Source: Lewinellaceae bacterium (GTDB lineage Bacteria; Bacteroidota; Bacteroidia; Chitinophagales; Saprospiraceae). Taken from it: a stretch of DNA of 64,000 nucleotides. The notes beneath the pieces are model-generated. The model saw nothing but the letters and a program-made list of their open reading frames with translations. It had not been told where the DNA came from and did not search any database. This document shows, one piece after another, positions 24,201 to 31,748 of this stretch; position 1 is the stretch's first letter; each line of letters starts with the position of its first letter. The position numbers and the translations under genes were made by a program. The stretch is from positions 1,116,001-1,180,000 of the forward strand of contig JACJYG010000006.1 in NCBI GenBank assembly GCA_020636215.1, read 5' to 3'.

Positions 24201-26656
24201 TGGATGGATGTGGGATCGGGACGATCGTCCGCCGTTTCCGGGCTATCGATGCATTTGGCAATGTTTCCGACGGCTCGTGCCAGCAGTTGGCCACCATATT
24301 GAGCCGTCATAACTACGAGATCCGCTTCCCCAAAGATGCCGGCGCCAATTGTGGATATCCCAGTGCAGATACTATTGGGGTCAGTGAATTAGGCTGCGAC
24401 CTGCTGGCTGTCAGTGTAGAGGATCTCATCCTCTCGGCCTCCGGCGATGAATGTTATAAGATATTCCGCACTTACCGGGTGATCAACTGGTGTGAGTATG
24501 ACGGCAACAGCGCTTCGGTTCTGATCAGCAGAGACGAAGACTGTGATGGCCTGCCGGGCGATGAGGACGTTTGGGTGTTGCGAAGAGCGGGCCAAACCTA
24601 TATTGACCGAGATAATCAGGAGGGCAACGCCAACCCGGCTGCGGGCGAGCGTGGGGCTATCTGTCCGGCGAATCCCGAAGGCTACTGGCGGACAGCCATT
24701 TCCAATGGCTACTGGGAATACCGGCAGAACCTCAAAGTATATGATACTATTCCACCTCAGATCATCTACCTGGCCCCGCCACCCTTTTGCAGCGTAGATG
24801 GAGAGAACTGTTGGGCGGAAGTGGAATATCCTTTCATCGTCACGGATAACTGTACGCCGGATGACCTGGAGTTCACGGTAACCTACGATGAAAATGCCGA
24901 TGGAACCGCCGATTACATCATTGATGATATTTTCGGGACCTATCCCAAGTGGAAGATAAAGGGCTTTTTCCCGATTGGCTCCCACACTTTTGAGATCGTA
25001 GCCCGGGACGGTTGCGGCAACGTCAGTGCGGCCAGCCTTCCTTTTGAAGTAGTGGACTGCTTGTCTCCGTCTCCAGCCTGTATCAACGGCCTGGCTGCTG
25101 TCCTGAACCCCGTGCCACCCGGTACGGATGTAGATGGTGATGGCGATATCGACTTTGGCGCCACTACTGTTTTTGCAGCCGATTTTGTCGCCAGCCCTGC
25201 GCCAGATTGCCTGGAGCCGGTGCGCTATTCCATCAACCGGGCGGGAGAGCTGCCAGACCCGGATCAGGATGCCCTCATCCTGACCTGTGAAGACCTGGGC
25301 GTGCTCATTGTGGAAATTTACGCCTGGGATGCCGCCGGCAACCCCTACGCGGTGCAACCCGACGGCAGTGTCGGCGGGCCCAATTATGATTATTGTGAAA
25401 CTTTCGTCCTGGTGCAGAATAACCTGGCCAATTGCGGAGACAGCCTGGGTATTGTTGCGGGAATTGTGGAGCGGGAAGACGACATGCCTGTTGAGGGCGT
25501 GGATGTCCGCCTCAGTGGCGACCAATCTTTTAATACCCAAACACCAGCCGGCGGCCTTTATAATTTCTCCAGTCTTCAAATGGGTTATGATTATACAATC
25601 ACTCCGTCAATGGATGGGGACGACCAGAGAGGGCTTTCTACCTATGATATCGTACTGATTGGAAAGCATATTCTGGGTACGCAATTGCTGGACTCGCCCT
25701 ATAAGCTCATTGCTGCAGATGTGAACCACTCCGGTTCGGTGAGCACCCTCGATATGATACAGCTTCGCCAGCTTATCCTTAGCATCATTCTGGAATTTCC
25801 GGAGAACACCAGCTGGCGGTTTGTGCCGCGGGCTTATGTTTTTCCCAATCCCGCCAACCCCTGGCTGGAGCCTTTCCCGGAAGTCATTAACATCAATAAT
25901 CTGGCCGGCCCCCATCTCAATGAAGATTTTGTGGCCATAAAGATTGGCGACATAGACCTTAGCGCAGATGTCAACAACCTTCAGGGGGTTGAGAACCGCG
26001 AAAACGCTGCGTCACTATTGCTTTGGGGCGAAGACGCCTGGCTGGATCCCGGAGAGGAACAGGAACTCACCCTTCGGGCGGATTTGTCCGGGATTCTGGG
26101 CATGCAGGGGGCGCTTCAGGCCGATCCCACTTCAGTTGAGCTACTCGGTGTGGAAGGCAGGTTGTTCCAAAACTGGAATTTTAATCAACAGAATAAAGAG
26201 GAAGGCCGCTTATTGTTTAGTTGGGACGCCAACCCTGCTGTGGAGGGAGAACAACAACTGCTCTCTATTCGGCTGCGCGCGCGTAAGCCGGTGCAGCTCT
26301 CGGATGCCATACAATTTGATGGCGCCTTACTTTCCGCCGAGGCCTACGACGAGTACGGCCGCCGGAGGGGGCTGGCCTTAAGCCTGGATAATCGGGCCGG
26401 GCAATTGTTCCAGAATTATCCGAACCCCTTTACGCGGCAAACAATAATCCCTTTCCAGCTCCAGCAGGCCAGTTCTGTTCGCCTGGAAGTGTTCGACTGC
26501 CATGGCCGACAGGTTGCGCTTTTTGAAGGTGACTACCCAATGGGGCAGAATCAGTTCCTCCTTAGCCGGAAGGCCTTGCCAGGTGCAGGCGTTTACGTCT
26601 ACCGTCTGGAAGCGGAAGGCCAAACCTGGGTACGCAGAATGTTGGTCTTGGATTAA
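21215..26656 (+). CDS. Large T9SS-secreted surface protein, paralogue of the giant upstream protein
   Basis: 1813 residues. A signal peptide (MHKYVLLALSFLLAFAVKQG) is followed by Ig/HYR-like modules, a pre-peptidase-like insertion (about 390-520), and then a long stretch colinear with the C-terminal 1400 residues of the preceding protein (for example RRFRA-D--GN-S---CQQ, NYEI-FPKDA--NC, EDCD--PGDEDVWVLRR). Dockerin-like calcium motifs (about 1467-1528, AADVNHSGSVSTLDMIQ), a cohesin-like domain and a T9SS type A sorting domain (about 1728-1813, FQNYPNPFTRQT) close it. It lacks the DUF11 array. It is inferred to be exported by T9SS to the cell surface. It lies 609 bases after its paralogue, in the same orientation. 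Confidence 0.9.
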   Translation: MHKYVLLALSFLLAFAVKQGALQQGGGMIVESRFRSCNPDTVAPIIIYPAQGLVAQLNPCDDSRSAVFFFDISASDECDPSPQIDISIDASAGSSLYLDNPFGSTYIALAGPGNYALAITATDASGNTRQEDFSIEVVQDAPSPANAACNDTVIVNLGANCQRLVVADMILEGSLGCLLNEQFRIQIEDNNPANGSILDGAGFFPYQIQPGQPLPVQGFQSVFSPSAWLSHVDLSGQVQFTAASDSLLMEGSSSSAFAAAVLPFGYNGGLSFHWGAANLGSGSFSGMILDASGGLVTAFSTQTLPSGQVNLPVEAGYRLVLYLESADGGNANALPRAWLTNWAFNFEPLNITGLPACWGVIDARDAAPPALICPDNTDMAILDTEVQLLSGELEASDPLINTALYSCLIQNFAVSGDRYYELIAFEVSQADIYTFILNADFDTGDGDMALFQGSFNPDQPCSNILAQADFPQPANPLGGGFSDPFIRVNLPLRPGQVYYLLTTTDTPGAQGAYEYVVLSDSTGQITGFPFATLSIAYPLFCQDYGLILNEEESLAWTGAPEAPDNCSTATVIFDDVLEQAGDCSDAVLSRTFTATDAAGNSVSCVQQITFRRPTVDDVTLPPFTAPIECDEPFPLDEFGNPSPEMTGFPFLLTASGIIDLRDSYCNLGATYQDGPLIDICPLSYKFIRSWSLVDWCDPTSNISFNQVIKVGDFTAPEASCPLVDLTGDGFPDSLIYPTGPFDCTAAFGVPLPIVSDNCSPVFITTEIVTDQSTVLFDNNGQPIDTVWETVVLATILPNAPNRFVADIPVGCHRFRFIVKDECNNTAAIECGFCVEDQINPTAICDDNIHANLGAQGNLRLFAGNINEGSNDNCGIASLQVRRKVSLDPDCNSVASYFTPWGDFIDFDCCDAGREVVVELKVVDTAGNEDICTDTLLVEDKLKPDCVPPPAINIYCDELPYDFDPLDTIQLQAVLGSAVAEDNCLGWAEELPPAVNLDGCGIGTIVRRFRAIDAFGNVSDGSCQQLATILSRHNYEIRFPKDAGANCGYPSADTIGVSELGCDLLAVSVEDLILSASGDECYKIFRTYRVINWCEYDGNSASVLISRDEDCDGLPGDEDVWVLRRAGQTYIDRDNQEGNANPAAGERGAICPANPEGYWRTAISNGYWEYRQNLKVYDTIPPQIIYLAPPPFCSVDGENCWAEVEYPFIVTDNCTPDDLEFTVTYDENADGTADYIIDDIFGTYPKWKIKGFFPIGSHTFEIVARDGCGNVSAASLPFEVVDCLSPSPACINGLAAVLNPVPPGTDVDGDGDIDFGATTVFAADFVASPAPDCLEPVRYSINRAGELPDPDQDALILTCEDLGVLIVEIYAWDAAGNPYAVQPDGSVGGPNYDYCETFVLVQNNLANCGDSLGIVAGIVEREDDMPVEGVDVRLSGDQSFNTQTPAGGLYNFSSLQMGYDYTITPSMDGDDQRGLSTYDIVLIGKHILGTQLLDSPYKLIAADVNHSGSVSTLDMIQLRQLILSIILEFPENTSWRFVPRAYVFPNPANPWLEPFPEVININNLAGPHLNEDFVAIKIGDIDLSADVNNLQGVENRENAASLLLWGEDAWLDPGEEQELTLRADLSGILGMQGALQADPTSVELLGVEGRLFQNWNFNQQNKEEGRLLFSWDANPAVEGEQQLLSIRLRARKPVQLSDAIQFDGALLSAEAYDEYGRRRGLALSLDNRAGQLFQNYPNPFTRQTIIPFQLQQASSVRLEVFDCHGRQVALFEGDYPMGQNQFLLSRKALPGAGVYVYRLEAEGQTWVRRMLVLD

Positions 26657-26702
26657 GAGCATCGTACATTGCTTAGCAAGAGCAAGCAATGTACGATGCT
26701 CT
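26656..26702 (+). terminator. Strong hairpin terminator overlapping the stop codon
   Basis: AGAGCATCGTACATTGCT (26656-26673) and AGCAATGTACGATGCTCT (26685-26702) form a perfect 18-bp stem with an 11-base loop. The last base of the TAA stop is the first base of the stem. It insulates the surface-protein genes from the sigma-factor locus. Confidence 0.75.
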
Positions 26703-26789
26703 AAGAAAATTATCACTTCTTCATTTTTTAGGTACATCCTGGATTTTTGAAAAAAAGTTGATCTAATCTGCAACTGGATTAAGCAGAAG

Positions 26790-26830
26790 TTGTTTCCCAA
26801 TAAAAATAATGATAGTTTTGCTATCATTAT
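26790..26830 (+). promoter_or_regulatory. Promoter with embedded operator-like palindrome, upstream of the ECF sigma gene
   Basis: TTG at 26790-26792 is followed after 20 bases by TAGTTTTG (26813-26820), an exact TAnnTTTG box. The -7 box sits inside a perfect inverted repeat, ATAATGATAG (26806-26815) and CTATCATTAT (26821-26830) with a 5-base spacer. Transcription would begin near 26827, about 40 bases before the ATG. The palindrome is well placed for repression, possibly by the TetR-family product of the next gene but one. Confidence 0.6.
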
Positions 26831-26865
26831 TAGTAGGATAACTAAAAAAACAAAAAAATAGCGCT

Positions 26866-27399
26866 ATGTCACAGATCGAATTCACTCAGGCGTACTCCCG
26901 ATTAGAGAAGATGTTATTTTCCTTTGCCTGCCACTTGGCCAGCAATGAAGAAGATGCCAGGGACCTGCTACAGGAAACGGCTTATAAGGCCTTCAAATAC
27001 CGTAGTATGTACCAACCGCACACTAATTTGCGGGCCTGGTTGATGACGATCATGCGCAATACGTTCATTAATAATTACCGCCAGAGAAAACGGCGACAGG
27101 TGCTGAACGACCACACGAGCAACAATTATCTGCTCGATGCCGGCAGCCGGACGGTGCACAACTCCGGAGAGACGGAGGTGACCGTCAACGAGATTACGGT
27201 TGTGATCGACGCTCTGGAAGACTGGCTGAAGGTGCCCTTCCTGATGCACTATCAGGGCTATAAATATGAGGAAATCGCCACTGAGCTCGATATACCGCTG
27301 GGTACGGTCAAAAGCAGGATCTTTTTTGCCCGAAAGAAGCTACAGGAGTCCATGCGACACCTTTATCAGGGCAGGAGCCTGCCGGATATTCTCGATTGA
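26866..27399 (+). CDS. ECF-subfamily RNA polymerase sigma factor
   Basis: 177 residues, normal for the group. Region 2 (about 10-75) has the DARDLLQETAYKAFKYRSMYQPHTNLRAWLMTIMRN signature split over helices, and region 4 (about 120-170) has the HTH with YKYEEIATELDIPLGTVKSRIFFARKKL. It is the first gene of a set with a TetR-type regulator and type I secretion components. No anti-sigma gene is adjacent, so its control probably lies in its promoter palindrome or in a product encoded elsewhere. Confidence 0.93.
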   Translation: MSQIEFTQAYSRLEKMLFSFACHLASNEEDARDLLQETAYKAFKYRSMYQPHTNLRAWLMTIMRNTFINNYRQRKRRQVLNDHTSNNYLLDAGSRTVHNSGETEVTVNEITVVIDALEDWLKVPFLMHYQGYKYEEIATELDIPLGTVKSRIFFARKKLQESMRHLYQGRSLPDILD

Positions 27400-27428
27400 T
27401 CTGTTTTATTTTATCTAAAATTGTTACC

Positions 27429-28175
27429 ATGGCTATTCTTGGAATAGAACTCAGCATCAACGAAAAATTATACCAGCGCAATCCCCAGCGCACGGAGCTG
27501 GGCCGGAGCATACTACGGCATAGCATTTTAATGATCGATGAGTTGGGGCTGGAGCGGTTCAATTTTCGCAAACTGGCGGAGCGTATCGGTTCTACCGAAG
27601 CGTCTGTCTACCGCTATTTTGAGAACAAACAATTGCTTCTCGTCTATCTGGTCAACTGGTATTGGGAGTGGATGCGGTTCCGTATCGACATGAAGGCGAT
27701 GCACATCAATGATCCGAAGGAAAAGCTGAGGGTAGCGATTTGTTGCATTGTCGATACGGCCAAGCGCAATGCCCGGATCGAGTTTATCGATGAAGATGTG
27801 CTGCACCGCATTGTAGTGGCGGAGGGGGCCAAAGCGTACCACAACAAGGAGGTGGATGCTCAGAACAAGGATGGATTCTTTTGGTCGTACAAAGAGCTAT
27901 GTAATCGCATTGCCAATATTATTTTGGAGAACAATCCATCCTTTCCATACCCCCGGGCGCTGGCCAGCAGCTTGTTGGAGATGGCCAATAACCACATTTA
28001 TTTTGCCGAGCATCTCCCTCGCCTGACCGAGGTCAAAGAAGAAGGAGATCTGCTGAAGCAGGTAGAATTACTATTGTTATACTTTGCCTGGCGATTGGTT
28101 TTTCCTTCTGAGGAGCAATCGGAACAGGCCGCCGGACACCGATTCAATAGCCAGAGTGGCCAAGTTTGGCACTAA
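27429..28175 (+). CDS. TetR-family transcriptional regulator
   Basis: 248 residues from the ATG at 27429; an upstream ATG at 27396 overlaps the sigma gene and adds an unlikely extension. The N-terminal HTH reads FNFRKLAERIGSTEASVYRYFENKQLL (about 47-73), the canonical TetR arrangement. The rest is helical and presumably the ligand-binding/dimerisation domain. It begins 29 bases after the sigma gene and precedes the ABC exporter gene by 180 bases, so it probably controls this locus. Confidence 0.88.
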   Translation: MAILGIELSINEKLYQRNPQRTELGRSILRHSILMIDELGLERFNFRKLAERIGSTEASVYRYFENKQLLLVYLVNWYWEWMRFRIDMKAMHINDPKEKLRVAICCIVDTAKRNARIEFIDEDVLHRIVVAEGAKAYHNKEVDAQNKDGFFWSYKELCNRIANIILENNPSFPYPRALASSLLEMANNHIYFAEHLPRLTEVKEEGDLLKQVELLLLYFAWRLVFPSEEQSEQAAGHRFNSQSGQVWH

Positions 28176-28355
28176 TGCAAACAGATAAATCCCGGGACAC
28201 TTCTTTGGGCCGCATTTTAAAATGGCGCCCTTGATGGTTCCGAAAGGCTACAGGCCTTCGTAAATTACCTAACCTTTCCAGGAATACAAAAAAGAATAGT
28301 GCTGCTTCTTCTTTGTAGAATTGTATTTTTACCATAAGGCTCAATATGTAACAAA

Positions 28356-30116
28356 ATGGAAAATAATGGTCAGCTACGGCCCCTGCAACGCTTTTTCAAG
28401 CTGCTGGAGCTCGATAGGAAAGATATCTATTACATCTATGTTTACGCCATATTCTCGGGCCTCATCGCGTTGAGCCTGCCACTTGGGGTGCAGGCGGTTA
28501 TCGGCCTCATTGCCGGCGGCGCCATGTCTGCTTCTCTGATCCTCCTGATTGTTGTCGTGACGGTCGCCACGGCGCTCTCCGGTATACTGAAGGTGATGCA
28601 GTTAACAGTGACAGAGACCATCCAAAGGCGCATTTTTACCCGTTCGGCTTTTGATTTTGCCTATCGGATACCCCGGCTGAAAATGGATAAGCTCACGCGG
28701 TACTATCCGCCGGAGCTGGTCAACCGTTTTTTTGATACCCTTACCCTGCAAAAGGGCTTGCCTAAGATTCTGATGGATTTTTCCACTGCCGTATTACAGA
28801 TTGCTTTCGGCCTGATCCTGATCTCTTTCTACCATCCATTTTTCGTGTTTTTCGGCCTGATCCTGATCTTCATCCTTCTGGCGATCTTTCGGTTTACCGG
28901 GCCAGGCGGGTTGGAAACCAGCCTCAAGGAGTCCAAATACAAATATGAAGTCGCTTACTGGCTGGAAGAGATCGCCCGGGCGATGAGCACCTTCAAACTG
29001 TCGGGCGGCAGCTCGTTCTCTCTCAACAAAACAGATGGGCTGGTGTACAGCTACCTGGATAGCCGGAAGAAGCACTTCAGGATACTGCTCTTCCAGTACG
29101 GGAATATTGTTGCTTTCAAGACCTTCATCACTGCTGGCCTCTTGTTTCTGGGCAGTTACCTGGTTATTGACAATCAGATCAATATTGGACAATTTGTAGC
29201 AGCGGAAATCGTCGTGATCCTGGTGATGAATTCGGTGGAAAAGCTCATCCTGTCTATGGAAACGATCTATGATGTACTGACTGCCCTGGAAAAGCTGGGC
29301 AGTGTGACTGACCTGCCCATTGAAGCGGAAAAAGGCTTGTCATTTGATCAGATCGATACCGGGCAGGGGATGTCGGTTAAGGTGGAAAACCTGACTTTCC
29401 GGTATGAGGATGCGGAGCGGGAAACGCTGGATAATTTATGCCTGGAGGTACAGGCCGGTGAGAAGTTGTGCATTGCCGGGTATAATGGATCGGGCAAATC
29501 CACTTTTTTGCAGATCCTGGCAGGCTTGTATAGCGAATACCGGGGCAGCATTTCCTACAATGGGTTCCCAATGCGCAACCTGGACGTCAATAGCCTGCGG
29601 CAACAGATTGGCGACTACTCAGCTCAGGAGGACATCTTCCGGGGCACAATCCTGGAAAACATTACCTTCGCCTGTCCGGATGTGGGCGTCGATGAAGTGG
29701 TTCGGGTGGCGCAGCAGATCGGGTTGAGTCAGTTTGTGGAGCAGTTGCCAGAGGGGTACGAAACAATGTTGCTGCCGGAAGGCCGCAATATACCGCAGAA
29801 TATCCGCACCCGGATTATCCTGGCCCGCTGTATCATTTCCAAACCCCGCATGCTGGCCGTGGAAGGCTTTTTCTACGGCGTAGAACAGGAAGACCGCGAC
29901 CTGATTGCCTGCTACCTGACCACTAAAGACCAGCCCTGGACGATGCTGGCTGTGACCGACGACCCCATCCTTGCGGCTCGTTGCGACCGGGTAGTCATTA
30001 TGCAGAATGGAAAGATCGTGGAAGAAGGTTCCTTCGAGGATATTCAGCACAGCCCGCATTTTAACAAGGTTTTTAGTTTTTACGGGGGGGCGGCCTCTCC
30101 TAAAATGGGCCTATAG
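28356..30116 (+). CDS. ABC exporter (type I secretion-like) with degenerate ATPase motifs
   Basis: 586 residues: a six-helix exporter membrane domain (about 20-300), without an N-terminal C39 peptidase domain, and an ATPase domain (about 330-570). The A-loop Tyr (FRYED), Walker A (GYNGSGKST, about 375) and Q-loop region (YSAQEDIF) are intact. The signature LSGGQ is replaced by IPQNI (about 477-481), the Walker B/catalytic Asp-Glu pair by Glu-Gly (MLAVEGFF, about 499-506), and the H-loop His by Asp (AVTDDP, about 531). ATP binding is plausible, normal hydrolysis doubtful. The following HlyD and TolC genes indicate a role in export across both membranes. Confidence 0.85.
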   Translation: MENNGQLRPLQRFFKLLELDRKDIYYIYVYAIFSGLIALSLPLGVQAVIGLIAGGAMSASLILLIVVVTVATALSGILKVMQLTVTETIQRRIFTRSAFDFAYRIPRLKMDKLTRYYPPELVNRFFDTLTLQKGLPKILMDFSTAVLQIAFGLILISFYHPFFVFFGLILIFILLAIFRFTGPGGLETSLKESKYKYEVAYWLEEIARAMSTFKLSGGSSFSLNKTDGLVYSYLDSRKKHFRILLFQYGNIVAFKTFITAGLLFLGSYLVIDNQINIGQFVAAEIVVILVMNSVEKLILSMETIYDVLTALEKLGSVTDLPIEAEKGLSFDQIDTGQGMSVKVENLTFRYEDAERETLDNLCLEVQAGEKLCIAGYNGSGKSTFLQILAGLYSEYRGSISYNGFPMRNLDVNSLRQQIGDYSAQEDIFRGTILENITFACPDVGVDEVVRVAQQIGLSQFVEQLPEGYETMLLPEGRNIPQNIRTRIILARCIISKPRMLAVEGFFYGVEQEDRDLIACYLTTKDQPWTMLAVTDDPILAARCDRVVIMQNGKIVEEGSFEDIQHSPHFNKVFSFYGGAASPKMGL

Positions 30117-30147
30117 CAGGCCCCCATCCAATAACAGCCCGAATATT

Positions 30148-31518
30148 ATGTTGAACATATCGCCAAATAGTGTCAACCAGAAATTAGAACTGGAACGCTT
30201 TCAATCCTTCCAGCAGACGGCTTTGTCCAACGCCAACCGGATGTTCACCCGTTGGCTGCTCTTTACGCTGGGCGCCATCTTCATCATCCTGTTTTTGCCA
30301 TGGACCCAGAACGTCCAGTCGAAAGGCAAAGTAACAACGCTTCAGCCCGGGCAGCGGCCACAGACGATCCAGTCCACCATCGCGGGGCGCATCGAAAAAT
30401 GGTACGTCCGGGAAGGACAGTTGGTCCGTAAGGGGGATACCATCGTTTACCTATCTGAAATCAAAGCGGACTACTTCGACCCCGACCTGGTGCCGCGTTC
30501 TGCGCAGCAGGTAGAAGCTAAGGAGGGGGCCATCTTATCTTATGAAAGCAAGGTGGACGCGCTGGAAAAACAGATACAGGCCATGAAATCCGAGTTGGAC
30601 TACAAGCAACAGCAATTGACCAATAAGGTGCGTCAAATGGAGTTCAAGCTGGCTTCCGACAGCGCCGACCTCATACAGGCCTACGTACAGGACTCCATTG
30701 CCATCCGCCAATACCAGCGCACCCGGGAGTTGTTCGAGCTGGGTAACAAATCCCGCACCGAGATGGAGGATAAACAATCCAAATTACAGGAAACCAAGGC
30801 CAAGTACATTTCCGCCCAGAATAAGGTACAGGGTACCCGCAATGAACTGGAAAATACCCGCCTGGAACTCATCTCGCTGCCTTACGAGTACAACCAGAAG
30901 ATCGCTAAGGCCCAATCGGACAAATTCAGCACGCTCTCCGATAAGTTCGATGCTGAGGGCAGCGTCAACAAACTGCGCATCGAAGCCTCGAACTATCTGG
31001 AGCGCAGCCAGTTTTATTACATCCTGGCGCCTCAGGATTGCTACATCACCCAGGCTATCAAGCCCGGCATCGGGGAGACGGTCAAGGAAGGCGAAGAAGT
31101 GGTTACCATTATGCCGGCCGATTACGAGCTGGCCGTGGAACTCTATATCCGGCCGATGGATCTGCCGCTCATTGAATATGGCCAGGAGGTGCGCTTTATT
31201 TTTGACGGTTGGCCGGCCTTTATCTTTTCCGGTTGGCCGGGACAGTCCTTCGGAACTTATCAGGGCAAGGTGGTCGCTATGGACAATGAGATCAGCAAAA
31301 ATGGCGAATACCGCATTCTGGTGGGGCCGAAGGAAGATACTAAAACCTGGCCGGTAGCGCTGCGGGTAGGCTCGGGGGCGCAGGGTATCGCCCTGCTCAA
31401 AAACGTGCCCCTCTGGTATGAGATATGGCGCCGCCTCAATGGCTTCCCACCGGATTATTACCAGAATGACCAGGAAGAAACGCCCAAAATGAAAGCGCCT
31501 GCGAAGTCGGTGAAGTGA
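30148..31518 (+). CDS. HlyD-family periplasmic adaptor (membrane fusion protein)
   Basis: 456 residues from the ATG at 30148, 31 bases after the ABC gene; a longer frame from 30007 would overlap it. One membrane helix (about 30-50, WLLFTLGAIFIILFLPW) is followed by a split biotinyl-lipoyl domain (STIAGRIEKWYVREGQLVRKGDTIVYL, and later IKPGIGETVKEGEEVVTIMP), a long coiled-coil hairpin (about 115-270) and a beta-barrel region. It should bridge the inner-membrane exporter and the TolC-type channel. Confidence 0.9.
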   Translation: MLNISPNSVNQKLELERFQSFQQTALSNANRMFTRWLLFTLGAIFIILFLPWTQNVQSKGKVTTLQPGQRPQTIQSTIAGRIEKWYVREGQLVRKGDTIVYLSEIKADYFDPDLVPRSAQQVEAKEGAILSYESKVDALEKQIQAMKSELDYKQQQLTNKVRQMEFKLASDSADLIQAYVQDSIAIRQYQRTRELFELGNKSRTEMEDKQSKLQETKAKYISAQNKVQGTRNELENTRLELISLPYEYNQKIAKAQSDKFSTLSDKFDAEGSVNKLRIEASNYLERSQFYYILAPQDCYITQAIKPGIGETVKEGEEVVTIMPADYELAVELYIRPMDLPLIEYGQEVRFIFDGWPAFIFSGWPGQSFGTYQGKVVAMDNEISKNGEYRILVGPKEDTKTWPVALRVGSGAQGIALLKNVPLWYEIWRRLNGFPPDYYQNDQEETPKMKAPAKSVK

Positions 31519-31593
31519 GGGGGCTCCCCCCCGCCCTCTTCCGGATACTCGGGGCAGGCCTTGGAAGAGCCTGGAAAGTATTTATGAGAAAAG

Positions 31594-31610
31594 GAGGCTG
31601 TCTCAAAAGT
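31594..31610. repeat. Solo transposon-end-like sequence
   Basis: GAGGCTGTCTCAAAAGT, identical to the left end of the palindromic element at 43393-43552. It lies in the 230-base gap between the adaptor and channel genes. The partner end is not present, so it is a remnant. The same gap holds GACGCGAACGACGCGGATT (around 31670), which resembles a dispersed Bacteroidota intergenic motif. Confidence 0.6.
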
Positions 31611-31748
31611 TGAATATTGGGAAAGGACGTCAGATTTTGTTCTATGTTGGCCTGGGAATAGAACACAGACGACGCGAACGACGCGGATTTACGCGAAAAA
31701 ATTTGCATTTATTCCGAGGCGCTAGGTCAAAACCTAAAAAAAAAAAGA

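Noticed and set aside
24389..25579. 396-residue minus-strand frame opposite the 1813-residue surface-protein gene
   Set aside because: Antisense shadow of colinear, paralogue-supported coding sequence; no recognisable protein features.
26656..26702. Another copy of the P2 element because it contains GAGCAT near the stop codon
   Set aside because: Only six bases match the P2 end; the rest is a simple perfect terminator stem without P2 arms.
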